A stretch of 64,000 nucleotides of DNA from Ascaphus truei (GCA_036426205.1 WSYH01000085.1:1-64000); one strand, 5' to 3'; positions 22,002-31,668 are shown, counted from the stretch's first letter. The notes: generated by a model not told the origin, from the letters alone. Numbers and translations are program-made.

Positions 22002-22361
22002 CACTGGCGACACGTTTAATTCGAGTAGGGCTAGTACCGCAAGCCGGGACATGTCCCGGCTTGCTAGCCCCACTCCCTCGGCTTGCCGCGCGTCACCGAC
22101 GCGCGGTCACGCGTCATCGGGAGCCTGCGCCCCCTGCACGCGCGTCCAGGGCTCCCCGAGGGAGCCCTGGTGTCCCGCGATGTGGGGGACGGCGGCAGGG
22201 GGTTCCGGGGGACCCGGCGGACCCGGCAGCGGGGAGGAGAAAGCCCCGATCGGAGGGCGCTCCTCCGCGGCTTCGGCGCGCGCCCGGCACCCTGCGGCGC
22301 GCGCCAGGTTACTGCTGCGGCCGAGACCGGGCAAATGCTCGAATAAACTCGGCCGCAGCAG
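22002..22361. mobile_element. TA-flanked MITE, GC-rich subfamily
   Basis: A 360-bp element bounded by TA at 22,000-22,001 and 22,362-22,363. Left end CACTGGCGACACGTTTAATT; right end inward CTGCTGCGGCCGAGTTTATT. The interior is strongly GC-rich and palindromic (gccgggacatgtcccggc, cagggctccc/gggagccctg). It shares its cargo with the 49,500-49,848 copy. Overlapping ORFs on both strands reflect CpG richness only. Confidence 0.8.
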
Positions 22362-22499
22362 TATGCCTTTCAAAAAACTGGATATTCAGTGAGTTCTTAG
22401 TAGAATCCAGAGAAATTTGTACTTACAAATTTCCCAAAGTACACATGTATATAAAGGTATCTTTTATCCCGAAACAGCAACTTTCACCGAGATGTATGT

Positions 22500-22620
22500 A
22501 CAAGCAGAGGGATACCGGCACCCCCTAAAGGGGCCTGTATCTTGGGAAGCAGGGGGTCCCCAGACCTAAAACGAAAGCGGTTCAGCTCCAGAGACCCCCT
22601 GCACTATGAATAAAAATGTA
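22500..22620. repeat. Fold-back element, single-arm copy
   Basis: gcagagggataccggcaccc, then ggcctgtatcttggg, agcagggggtcccc and ccccctgcac, followed by tatgaataaaaatgtattt. It equals the right arm of 7,178-7,442. Confidence 0.75.
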
Positions 22621-22769
22621 TTTAAATGTATTTACTTCTATTCATGTATATTAAGAGAAAAAGCAGGGCTGGGGGGGGATTTAATGGAAAAAAAACATGA
22701 ATAAAAATAAAAAAATAAAATAAAAAAATAAAAACATAATACTAGTTATATATAATACAACTATACTAC

Positions 22770-22858
22770 TATAATACTGGTATATATATATATATATATA
22801 ATATATATAATATATATATAATATATATATAATATATATATATTATATAAACATAATA
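22770..22858. repeat. (TA)n microsatellite
   Basis: Long tatatata tract with occasional taata interruptions, directly left of the fold-back at 22,905. Confidence 0.9.
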
Positions 22859-22904
22859 CAGAGTTAAGTTAAGTTATGGTGAGTAAAAAAAGTGACAAAA
22901 ACCT

Positions 22905-23290
22905 CACAGGAAAGCAAATTGCAAATATAACTGTAGCTCATCTGATGTCTCAGGCAGGTCTGAAACCTGCCTTCCCCATTATCACCCAGCATACAGCACT
23001 TCCACTCAGCAAGGGATTCTGGGAAAGTGACATGCAAAACAGCTGTGTGGGTGGTTTTTGGGTATGACCTTAACCCTGGCTGTGCTCAAAGCTGTGACCA
23101 TGCAGCAAGCTTAAGCCTATAGGGAACCATGTTAAAAATGGTTATTGAGGCAAAAAGGACACTGTGTGCTCATTTGCATGTATTTCCCAGAATCCCTTGC
23201 TGCAGTGGAAGTGCTGTATGCTGGGTGATTGGGGAAAGGCAGGGTTGCAGACCTGCCTGAGACATGCAGATGAGCATTCAGTTAATTTGC
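22905..23290. repeat. About 390-bp fold-back between (TA)n arrays
   Basis: Left arm words (gcaaattgcaaat, gctcatctg, tctcaggcaggtctg, cccagcatacagcacttcca, aagggattctggga) are mirrored on the right (tcccagaatccctt, tggaagtgctgtatgctggg, cagacctgcctgaga, cagatgagc, taatttgc). The centre is near 23,090. It is flanked by (TA)n on both sides, consistent with insertion into an AT array. Confidence 0.8.
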
Positions 23291-23424
23291 ATTATATATA
23301 TATATATATATATATATATCTATATATAGTATAATATAATATATAGACAGATAGACTGATATATATATATATATATATATATATAGATTAGTAATATATA
23401 TATATATATACATACAGTATATAC
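23291..23424. repeat. (TA)n microsatellite
   Basis: Three long TA runs broken by short spacers, abutting the left target duplication of the Penelope-like element. Confidence 0.9.
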
Positions 23425-23624
23425 ACACACATGATGAATATGGCAAACAAACAGTAGATGGCGCTCTAATACTTAAACTACAAAAGTGGATATGTAAAAT
23501 ATATAATATACAAAGGTGCAAAGTGATAAATATACAAATAAATATACAATCAACAGGTGCAATATGGGTACAATAAATCACTCAAACCCTTAGATGGACT
23601 TTTTCAAGGTCCAGAGAAACAGTA

Positions 23625-23761
23625 TACACAGGAAAGCCAGGGGAGCGGTTGTACCTTAAAATAAAAACAAAATCTACATAGTGTAAAAATGTTAACACAA
23701 TGAAGTGGTTTCTAAGAAGCTTAGAAAACTTGGTATAAGGCTATGTCACGTATAGCCAACA
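23625..23761. repeat. Penelope-like element, inverted arm (3' side)
   Basis: Runs from tacacaggaaagccagg to gtcacgtatagccaaca. The reverse complement is found at 27,315-27,451, apparently without indels. It is the inverted form of terminal repeat rather than a direct pseudo-LTR. Confidence 0.85.
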
Positions 23762-24051
23762 AACCGATGTGGTAAAGACCACAGGAGGAGCTAAGATCTC
23801 AAGCAGAGAAAGATAGACAAAGTCAAGGATAAAATCAACACTTTTATCCACACACGAGTAAATTGGAGGCTTACAAGATCCAAAAGGATAATCAGCATAG
23901 GGAGTAGGTGATCTTCCGATCACTTCACGTCGCTGCTGCTGCTGCACGCCAACCCGACTGTGTCTCGAACAGCCGTCACGTCACTTCCGGGATTCCGGCC
24001 GGTTGGAGATGACGTCACAGGCTCAAAGTTCTCTTTCTCTCTCAGTCATAG

Positions 24052-24117
24052 GGTCACGCTTACGCTCTACGCGTTTCGACGTTCTAAATGACGTCTTCAT
24101 CAGGAGTGTCTGTGACC
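24052..24117 (-). ncRNA. Hammerhead ribozyme, canonical core
   Basis: On the minus strand: outer stem I GGTCAC pairs with GTGACC; an internal loop separates it from inner stem I CTC/GAG. The core is CTGATGA at 24,103-24,097, then A. Stem II is GACGT/ACGTC with an 8-nt loop. GAAA follows, then a minimal stem III (A-CGCG-U) and the GUA cleavage triplet immediately before GAG. All conserved core bases are present. Hammerheads with a tiny stem III are known from Penelope-like elements. Its position between the ORF and the 3' arm supports a role in processing the element's RNA (inference). Confidence 0.8.
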
Positions 24118-24661
24118 TGCTCTAGGAATCTTTTTATACCCACCTGAGCTCATAGTAACCCCTGCTCCAAAAGGTTAACCATTAAAACACCCTAGCTTCT
24201 GGGCATATTGTCTCTCCCATACAGTATATCTAGGTGTAATATTAAGAACAAAAGTTTATACAATTCATAAAAGGTCCATAATAAAAAGATTCTCTCTTAA
24301 ACTACATAAGGGAAGAATCATATTCTACATACAATTTTATTATTATACACAAAATTCAATCAACAAAAAATATTAAAACTAATTCCTATCTTAAATTTAA
24401 GTTTAAGGAACGACGATAGATGTATCTTGAAAAACGTGAAACAAAAAGGAGTTAGGTGAAGAAACTTTTTTTTGGAAACAGGAAACTCATAATTCATTTA
24501 TCAAAATACCCAAAAAACTGTACACATATACAGTACAGAGCAGATGATACAAAATATATAAAAATATTAAAAATATTAAATATATTTAAAAATATTTAAA
24601 AATATATCTGTACTTCATTTAAAAAAGAGAGGCTTTGATTTAAAAAAATAAAATAGTTTTC

Positions 24662-26971
24662 TTATAAAAAGGCACCCAATTCAAAATCTACATTTAGGCC
24701 CTGAGGAACTAAAGTTTTCAATGAAAAAATCCAAAAGCTTTCTCTTTTTTTGAGTGCTGTGTTTCTATCACCACCTCTCCAATGGGGCAGCACATGCTCA
24801 AGGACAGTAAACCTCAGGCCTGATGGGTCGCCATTGTGTTTTAAAATGAAATGATGGGATAATAGATGGGTCGTTACCCCCCTTCTAATATTACCCACAT
24901 GTTCTAAAATACGTGTCCTTATGGGCCGAGTGGTTTGGCCCACATATTGTAGCCCACAAGGACATTGTATTAGATAAATAACATAGTCGGATTTACATGT
25001 GGTATGTTGCTTAATCTGAAATTTTTTCTTAGAGATATTTGACATAAATCCAAATTTATCATCTGCTCTGTATTTACATGCAGTGCATGTTGGGCATCCA
25101 AAGAAGCCCTTAATTTGTGGCAACCACCTATTATTGTTATTATTAATCTTAGGTAGTGCACTCGGTGCTAGTCTATTTTTTAAAGTATTAGCTTTCTTAA
25201 AAATTACCATAGGTTGGTCAGGGACTATGTCACCCAATATTGGGTCATTTTTGATGATATGCCAATATTTGCGAACTATTTTAGTTATCCTCTCAGACTG
25301 TCTATTATAGTTTGTTATAAACGTAAAATCAAAGTTCTTCTTGGGCTTCATTTTCACATTTTCCATCAGTAGGTTTTTCCTTTCCAGAACTTCTACTCTT
25401 TCTACTGCATCTTTTATGATCTTTTTTTCATAGTTTTTTTCTTTAAATCTGTCCTGCAGGAAAAGAGATTGTTCCTGGAAGGTATTGTCATCAGAACAAT
25501 TTCTTCTAATACGCCTCAATTGTCCATATGGCACATTTTTTAGCCATTTGGGGTGATGACAGCTGAGTGGTGATATATAATTATTTATATCCACCTCTTT
25601 GAAGAAAGTCTGAGTGCTGATCGATCCACCATCAATGATAACAGTTATATCAAGAAAATTAACCCTTTCCTGACTATATTCGCTGGAGAATTTTAAGTTC
25701 AGGGTATTATCATTTAGATAGTGGATAAATCTCACCAGACTTTCCTCATCTCCTCTCCATATAAAGAAAATGTCGTCAATGTAGCGCCGCCACAGGCACA
25801 GGTCAGCACCCAGCTCCGCAATGGACCAGATGTAGTCCTCCTCCCATGCGCCCATGAGAAGATTTGCGTAGCTGGGTGCAAATTTCGTGCCCATGGCGGT
25901 GCCACATTTCTGGAGATAATAAGTTCCTTCAAATAAAAAATAATTATGTTCAAGAATAAACTTGATACCATCCAGGATAAAATTGGCCTGTTCATGGGGC
26001 ATAGTAGAATCTCTCGACAGGGCTCTATCTACAGCCTCGTGTCCATCTCTGTGGCTGATGCACGTGTATAGAGAGGTTACATCACACATAGCTAGAAACC
26101 AACCTTCTTCCCATGTTTGACCTCCCAGAATACGCAAGATGTCCGTCGTATCTTTAAGATACGACGGAAGTTTCTTTACATATGTCTGCAGGTAAGTATC
26201 TATATAAGCAGATAGGTTAGAGGTCAGTGAGTCGATCCCAGCTATAATGGGTCTCCCAGGGGGGTTAATCAGGCTTTTATGCAGTTTGGGCAGGTAGTAG
26301 AAAATTGGTCTGATGGGGTGTTCTTTATATAGGAACTTATATTCACTATCATTGATTATTTCCTCCGCTTTACCTTTATCCAACAGCATCTTTATTTCTT
26401 TTTTAAATTCCACTGTGGGATCTTTTTTTAGAGGTGTGTATGTGTTTACATCACCCAAAATCCTGTTAGATTCCATGATGTAATCCTCTCTATTAATAAT
26501 GGAAACCCCTCCCCCCTTATCAGCCTGCTTTATTACCACACTTGTATCATCTTGGAGATTTTTTAGAGCTTCTCTCTCACTTTTATTTAAGTTGTTAGCA
26601 AATTTGTCCTCTGATAGTACTAACTTATAAAAATCTCTCTGTACAAGTTGGGTGAATACATCTAAATTCTTCCCTTTCATGTGTTTAGGGTAGAAGGTGG
26701 ATGGTAATTTTAACCCTGAATGCACCAATTTGGGTGTTTCTTCAGATGGTAATTCATTCTGTTTTAATTTAGAATTTTCCATAGTTCTTAATTCTACATC
26801 TTTTTGTCTGAAAAATCTCTTGATCGTGAGTTTCCTTAGAAATCTCTGAGCGTCTATAAAGAGGCCGAAACTGCTTGGGCCTGCAGTAGGGGCAAACTTA
26901 AAGCCCCTTGAGATAACTGATTGTTCAGATTGAGATAATACCTTAGAACTTAAGTTAAAAATATTATTCAC
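24662..26971 (-). CDS. Penelope-like reverse transcriptase with GIY-YIG endonuclease
   Basis: A 769-codon uninterrupted frame. RT motif A is CDVTSLYT (residues 296-303), motif B GTAMGTKFAP (357-366) and motif C YIDD (397-400), so the metal-binding Asp residues are present. A Cys-rich linker CPTCTACKY (626-634) precedes the GIY-YIG domain: YLIQCPCGLQYVGQT (666-680), R686, H691 and E744. This is the usual Neptune/Poseidon-type order. The first codon counted here is GTG, not ATG; the frame stays open upstream through a Lys/Arg-rich stretch that overlaps the preceding ORF. The true start could be a -1 frameshift from that ORF, an internal Met (M64 or M98), or a lost ATG. Expected role: cDNA synthesis and target cleavage. 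Confidence 0.9.
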   Translation of the reverse strand: MNNIFNLSSKVLSQSEQSVISRGFKFAPTAGPSSFGLFIDAQRFLRKLTIKRFFRQKDVELRTMENSKLKQNELPSEETPKLVHSGLKLPSTFYPKHMKGKNLDVFTQLVQRDFYKLVLSEDKFANNLNKSEREALKNLQDDTSVVIKQADKGGGVSIINREDYIMESNRILGDVNTYTPLKKDPTVEFKKEIKMLLDKGKAEEIINDSEYKFLYKEHPIRPIFYYLPKLHKSLINPPGRPIIAGIDSLTSNLSAYIDTYLQTYVKKLPSYLKDTTDILRILGGQTWEEGWFLAMCDVTSLYTCISHRDGHEAVDRALSRDSTMPHEQANFILDGIKFILEHNYFLFEGTYYLQKCGTAMGTKFAPSYANLLMGAWEEDYIWSIAELGADLCLWRRYIDDIFFIWRGDEESLVRFIHYLNDNTLNLKFSSEYSQERVNFLDITVIIDGGSISTQTFFKEVDINNYISPLSCHHPKWLKNVPYGQLRRIRRNCSDDNTFQEQSLFLQDRFKEKNYEKKIIKDAVERVEVLERKNLLMENVKMKPKKNFDFTFITNYNRQSERITKIVRKYWHIIKNDPILGDIVPDQPMVIFKKANTLKNRLAPSALPKINNNNNRWLPQIKGFFGCPTCTACKYRADDKFGFMSNISKKKFQIKQHTTCKSDYVIYLIQCPCGLQYVGQTTRPIRTRILEHVGNIRRGVTTHLLSHHFILKHNGDPSGLRFTVLEHVLPHWRGGDRNTALKKRESFWIFSLKTLVPQGLNVDFELGAFL

Positions 26972-27333
26972 TTTTTGCTCTTTTTGAGGTGTTTCTTTTG
27001 TCCCTCTTCCCCGTTTTCGTCGTTTCTTCCTCTTTTCTTCCTTTCCGAGGAGGGGTCCCTGTCCTTCAACGGAGCATAGTGATTCGCTCCCTGAAAGGTA
27101 GTGGACCCGCCCTCCCCTAAAAAATCCTTATTGTTTCCTAATCTGAGGCCCCCTTTTCGGAACAATTTATCCCCTTGGGTTTCTCTCTGATCTCTCCTAT
27201 TGTTGATAATATTCTCCCCTTCAGATTCACAATCAGTACTCATATGTCTTTTTGGAGTTCTCTCTGTGTTTATCTGTACCTTAGCTTGTTTTTTAGGCTG
27301 TTTTGTTCTCCAGTTGTTGGCTATACGTGACAT
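26968..27333 (-). CDS. Small basic ORF upstream of the Penelope-like RT
   Basis: 121 codons from an ATG at 27,333 that lies inside the 5' inverted arm. It is rich in Lys, Arg, Asn and Gln, with a very basic end (KKHLKKSKK). It stops in TGA at 26,970-26,968, overlapping the RT frame, which is in the -1 register. No domain is recognised. It could be a nucleic-acid-binding leader, the N-terminus of the RT protein joined by -1 frameshifting, or the same ORF split by a single-base indel. Neighbouring sequence cannot decide between these. Confidence 0.55.
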   Translation of the reverse strand: MSRIANNWRTKQPKKQAKVQINTERTPKRHMSTDCESEGENIINNRRDQRETQGDKLFRKGGLRLGNNKDFLGEGGSTTFQGANHYAPLKDRDPSSERKKRGRNDENGEEGQKKHLKKSKK

Positions 27334-27451
27334 AGCCTTATACCAAGTTTTCTAAGCTTCTTAGAAACCACTTCATTGTGTTAACATTTTTACACTATGT
27401 AGATTTTGTTTTTATTTTAAGGTACAACCGCTCCCCTGGCTTTCCTGTGTA
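27315..27451. repeat. Penelope-like element, inverted arm (5' side)
   Basis: Reverse complement of 23,625-23,761. It includes the ATG of the small upstream ORF and the presumed transcription-start side of the element. Confidence 0.85.
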
Positions 27452-27464
27452 CACACATGATGAA

Positions 27465-28260
27465 CCAATATACAAATAAATGTAGAAAGGTTATAAAAAT
27501 CATACTGTACTAGAAATAACACTTCTCCATACAGACACACTACATTACAATGAATTTCCTTTAATAAACCTAACTGATCTTACAATCTAAATCATCAAAT
27601 GCCAATGAAAAACCTCACATTCCAATCAATACATTGCATTTACATTGCATTTATGATGCATAAAATCTATGCACCATATACATTCTACAAATGAATGTGA
27701 ACAATATCATTGCAAGCTAAATACAAATACTGAACTCCAAACAAGTCAACTATTTTAACCAATCAAGTAAACAAAAATCAATATATAAGTACCAACCAGA
27801 AAACAAAATTTAAAACCAAAGATAACCCTTACAATACCAAGGATTACATCTATCTAATTGTAAAAAACATTATACTGTACACACATTGAAGCATTGCAAA
27901 AAACAACATACAGTACAGTACATCCCCTGTATCTCCCTGCCTTGAGTGTAATCTGTGTAAAGCCCCCTCCCCCCTAATGTTTCTGTTAAATCTCCCTGCC
28001 TTGAGTGTAATCTGTATAAAGCCCCCTCCCCCTATTGTGTCTGTTAAATCTCCCTGCCGGTATCCCTCTGCTTGGTTAACATGCCGCGGTCACGTGATCG
28101 GGACCTTGAAATGCAGAGGGATACCGGCACCTCATAAAGGGGCCTGTATCTCGGGAAGCAGGGGGTCCCCAGACCTGAAACCAATGCGGTTCAGCTCCGG
28201 AGACCCCCTGCACATCTACACTATGAATAAAAATGTATTTTAAATGTATTTATCTATGTA
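27465..28260 (-). repeat. Composite repeat flank, inverted relative of 5,180-7,960
   Basis: 27,465-27,760 is the inverse of about 5,180-5,460. 27,925-28,058 carries two inverted units of the 60-bp tandem repeat. 28,055-28,228 is a fold-back element copy with the ccgcggtcacgtgatcggga centre. The same parts lie in mirrored order at 5,180-7,915. Confidence 0.65.
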
Positions 28261-28634
28261 TGCACACACAGCTGTCTCTTACACATACTAATACTCCTTG
28301 TTTTTCCATCCCTATACACCAATAGGGACCACATAGTATCCACGCACACTTTTCGTTGTGCTACAATCTCTCACATTTCCACACCTACCCACACTATTTA
28401 TATCCACTCCCACTCCACACACACCTTTTGTAAAGCACTATATATACTGTGGGCTCTCCATTCACTTATATTCACACAGATACACACACACACTCTTACA
28501 TCACTTGCTTTCAGGAACCCTTTGACACCTCTAGCCTTAAAACACATCCAACCGGGAGAAGGACAAGCACAGATAACACTCCAAGAGACACTGTTTTTAA
28601 GTATACCTTTTGCTTGCTTCATTCATTGTAACAT

Positions 28635-28673
28635 CGCCGGAAGAAGAGATCAGTGTATCTCGAAAGCTCGCAC
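28635..28673 (+). ncRNA. Hammerhead-like scaffold, non-canonical core
   Basis: GCCGGAAGAA, stem II GAGAT/ATCTC with loop CAGTGT, then GAAAGCTC. Stem II and GAAA fit a hammerhead, but CTGATGA is replaced by CCGGAAGA. Followed by aataaaagcatttcgttagc, a common vertebrate repeat tail. Confidence 0.35.
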
Positions 28674-29205
28674 AAATAAAAGCATTTCGTTAGCCACAGA
28701 ATGGTATCATCTATTTATTTTTTGATTATATATATATATATAAAAGACACACAAAAGATGCCGCAGTCAAATCACCCCTATTTGACTAAGTAATCAGATA
28801 ACCAAAGGTCAGGGTAAAAAGTGACCCTCTGGTGGTGCTACCGACCCAAGGGAATTATATAACTAAGAAAAAGAAAAAGTAGGGTCAAAGAGGTGCACTC
28901 AAACACTGAATAATGAAAAATAGAAAAAAATGGACTTTATTAGCAAAAAGTATAAAAAACACATAAAACACATAAAACAGACCCACACAGATCGTATGAC
29001 AAATCACTATGTGACACAGCGTAGAAACACCAATGAGGTACAATAGGTCTGGTAAGAACCAAAACAAAATAACAATATATTATTGCAAATATAGCATAAC
29101 AGAACCAGGGGAAAAAATAAATTTTTCCCCCAAGTAGTGTGACTAAGATCGGCCGATCCAATGCAATAGATAATGATTAATATGAATGGTAAGTAAATCC
29201 AGGAA

Positions 29206-29245
29206 CCCCGGAAGAAGTCGCAAGCAGCGACGAAACATGCTGCAT
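29206..29245 (+). ncRNA. Hammerhead-like scaffold, non-canonical core
   Basis: CCCCGGAAGAA, a perfect 5-bp stem II GTCGC/GCGAC with loop AAGCA, then GAAACATGC. It has the same CCGGAAGA core as 28,635 and 30,598-30,742. Confidence 0.35.
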
Positions 29246-29300
29246 GTCGGGTCTTTGCCGACACACCACTACTTTTGTATTACCTAACAGTACTGCTGAA

Positions 29301-30400
29301 ATGTTTAGTGCTTCTCATGGCATCTTCACTTGATATCTAGATCGTGCACTCCTTGATACACCCACTTAAAGAGGTGTCCAGCACTGCTACAACTTTGACA
29401 GTGCTCCCTGTGCTCACCCACAAACTATATATAACATATGCGAGCTGGCAATGATTCCCTCAGTTACAAAGGGTTAGAACTGTAGCTGAGACAAGGTGCA
29501 CGTATACCTGTATAAGACCACATCTCTATATGGTGATTTGAGCTAATAGAATCATGATACATACACCAGCTGGACCTTCCATCTGATATACAGGGTGACT
29601 CTACAATTACAATAGGAAAAAACCTGTCCCGTTTTTCAATGCCAAATCAATAGGAAAAAACCTGTCCCGTTTTTCAATGCCAATTCTTCTGTTTAGTTTT
29701 GGACTTTAGCCTTTTCATATCAGCACATTACATCAGTGCAGGCAGCTACCATACAACCTAGTCTTGCTACACACACTATTAAGATTTGGCTGAGTATCAG
29801 TAAACATTTGTATGCATTGATCTTTCACACACTGCCTCAAACACTTCCTATTTTGAGCCATTTGGCATGAGATCACTATCCCACACTGGCACCGACTAGG
29901 GATACCCAGTAGTAGTATAGACTTATCCAGTCTATTTTTATCTAAGTGAATTACACCACACAACATTGTAAAATATTTAATAAACTTTTTTTATTTTATC
30001 TTGTGCTTTGTACATTTCATTCACCCCTGACCATAGTATATTATAAGGGTCTGCTGTGCGCCAATATAAGGGACCTTTTGTACCTGTCTCAGGTACACTC
30101 CCCCATCTCCTAAGTAAATCCAGACCACAGAAAAAATATATAATGAATATACATAAACCTCTTAATAATGGTGAAAGATGGTAAGACACATAGCAAATGC
30201 AAAAAAATTAGACCCTATAATGTGCTGCAAGTCAGCTCTGTAACATGATGCCCGGACTAAGCTGCACATATGGAGTAAGCAGCAGGAGAGAAAAATCCAA
30301 ATATTGCACTAATAGCACTCATGTAAAATCCCCAGAGATGCAAAGCTCAAAGGTAATGAGCAAAAGTTCTATGAGAATAGCCCAATGACATAGAGCACCT
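29301..30400. other. No gene; short tandem duplication at 29,608-29,685
   Basis: A 36-bp unit containing aataggaaaaaacctgtccc and gtttttcaatgccaa is present twice in tandem. The rest is AT-rich with no supported feature. Short ORFs at 29,733-30,189 have no domain. Confidence 0.45.
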
Positions 30401-30504
30401 CAGATAAATAATGTGCAGGGCACTGAGGGAGTCCTGTGATAAGTCCCAGCATCTCACAGTAAGGCAGCAAGAAAGTCCTGTAATACAGACCAAAGTCTCA
30501 TGTT

Positions 30505-30815
30505 TATGGCATCAGCGACATCACAGAGGAGGATCTCAGGCAGTCTGGTGTTGCACACGGGTCACAGGGTGGTGGGGGTGCTTTCCCCAGCCTGTTTCCT
30601 ACGGCCGTTTCGCCAAAAAGGCTTCTTCCGGAGCGTACAGTGTCAGCTAAAAACACACTCTAAAGGCTCCGTTTTCGCGCCAAAAGTTCACTCGTGACCA
30701 ACAGCCAATAGGAAGAAGCCTTTTTGGCGAAACGGCCGTAGGAGCAGAGCTGTGATAGCACCCCCACCACCCTGTGACCCGTGTGCAACACCAGACTGCC
30801 TGAGATCCTAGTCTA
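30505..30815. repeat. Fold-back with two inverted hammerhead-like motifs
   Basis: The left arm (ctggtgttgcacacgggtca, cagggtggtgggggtg) and right arm (cacccccaccaccctg, tgacccgtgtgcaacaccag) are inverted copies. Each arm carries ggaagaagcctttttggcga followed by aacggccgtagg, on the minus strand at 30,598-30,633 and on the plus strand at 30,710-30,742. The spacer is about 75 bp. Confidence 0.75.
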
Positions 30816-31059
30816 AACACATGTGTCTGGTAATACCTATATTCATTTACTGCTGCCAGTGTTGTGGTCACCTCCATTTACTATTACACAGGATACTATG
30901 GACTGTTTACCTTATAGCAAGTTTTTTCAGCATCGGGACATTTGTGGGGTCATAACCTTATTTTCTACAATTTTTAACCTAATGAAATGCCCATTTGGGA
31001 GCCCTTTGATTAAGGATTTGGGATGGCAGCTGCCAGCTTTTAAAAATGTATTCCTTGAA

Positions 31060-31560
31060 ATCATTTTGCGAAATATATCACTTTGAATAGTTTTATTTTG
31101 AATAGTTTTATTTTAATCAATAAACAGAACGTGCTCGACGGGCATCCCCAGATGGTGGTCCGTGAGTGCGCCACGGGCAGGACACACTTTTGGTGGCGTG
31201 CCAGATGAGGGGTCTTCGTGTGCTTTGGTTGGGGATGGTGTGCGCATGCTTGGGGTTCTCTAGCTGGTGCACAATGATGCCTAGCGTGGCCAAGTGGTAT
31301 GGCATGTGTTCGAGGTTCGGGGGCGTGCACGGGACGCGATGATGTTGTGCCAAAGGCGCCGAGAGCAATGAGGGGAGGCTATCAGGTATGTTTGTTGATT
31401 GGTCATTATGAATAACTATAGGTGAATAAATATAAACCCTGACACAATGGTATGTATACCTTGAGAAAGCACTACAGCGTGAAACGCGTTGCTGGGGTGA
31501 CACCCTCTCTTTGTATGTCTTTATGACCAATAAAAAATCATTTTTTATGGAATACGCACT
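31060..31560. repeat. Degenerate Penelope-type tail
   Basis: At 31,460-31,495 the text ccttgagaaagc...gcgtgaaacgcgttgctgggg resembles hammerhead stem II plus GAAACGCGT but lacks CTGANGA. It is followed by ccaataaaaaatcatttttt and acgcactctcagt. 31,130-31,400 is GC-rich with no recognised identity. Confidence 0.3.
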
Positions 31561-31604
31561 CTCAGTTCTTTCATCCCTGTTCCAGTAAGTAGTGCTCTGT
31601 TTTC

Positions 31605-31668
31605 TTATAGGCTGAACTTGATGGACGCATGTCTTTTTTCAACCTCATCTACCATGTAACTATGTAAC
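31605..31668 (+). repeat. SINE/LINE-type 3' tail with ctatgtaa repeats
   Basis: gctgaacttgatggacg, tgtcttttttcaacctcatc and then accatgtaactatgtaac. This wording with a terminal ctatgtaac duplication is a common vertebrate L2-like/SINE tail (recognised by memory, not searched). Confidence 0.45.

Larger units (their letters stand above)
23439..27450 (-). mobile_element. Penelope-like element (Neptune type), largely intact
   Basis: The element lies between a 14-bp direct repeat, acacacatgatgaa, at 23,425-23,438 and 27,451-27,464, which I read as its target duplication. Near-terminal inverted arms of 137 bp lie at about 23,625-23,761 and 27,315-27,451. In its own orientation (minus) the order is arm, small basic ORF, RT plus GIY-YIG ORF, AT-rich 3' region, hammerhead ribozyme, arm, 3' tail. 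Penelope-like elements use RT plus a GIY-YIG nuclease and prime at exposed DNA ends (family knowledge). The long ORF has no stop over 769 codons, suggesting fairly recent activity. Confidence 0.85.
28261..29300. mobile_element. Penelope-type or retrozyme-like remnants with hammerhead-like folds
   Basis: Two separate AT-rich repeat units lie here, each containing a GGAAGAAG...CGAAA fold (28,635-28,673 and 29,206-29,245). The second follows text with ggactttattagcaaaaagt and gtgcactcaaa, like the tails of other Penelope-type repeats in this window. A (TA)n tract sits at 28,728-28,742. The ORFs are short and without domains. Confidence 0.35.

Noticed and set aside
22051..22392. GC-rich ORFs on both strands
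   Set aside because: They lie wholly inside a TA-flanked MITE, overlap each other in several frames and have no domain.
23282..23581. 99-codon ORF on the minus strand
   Set aside because: Most of it is the translation of (TA)n and (CA)n microsatellite sequence.
31240..31325. tRNA-like A-box and B-box words (tggccaagtgg, gttcgaggttcg)
   Set aside because: The spacing between the boxes is far too short and no cloverleaf can be drawn, so I do not call a tRNA or tRNA-derived SINE.
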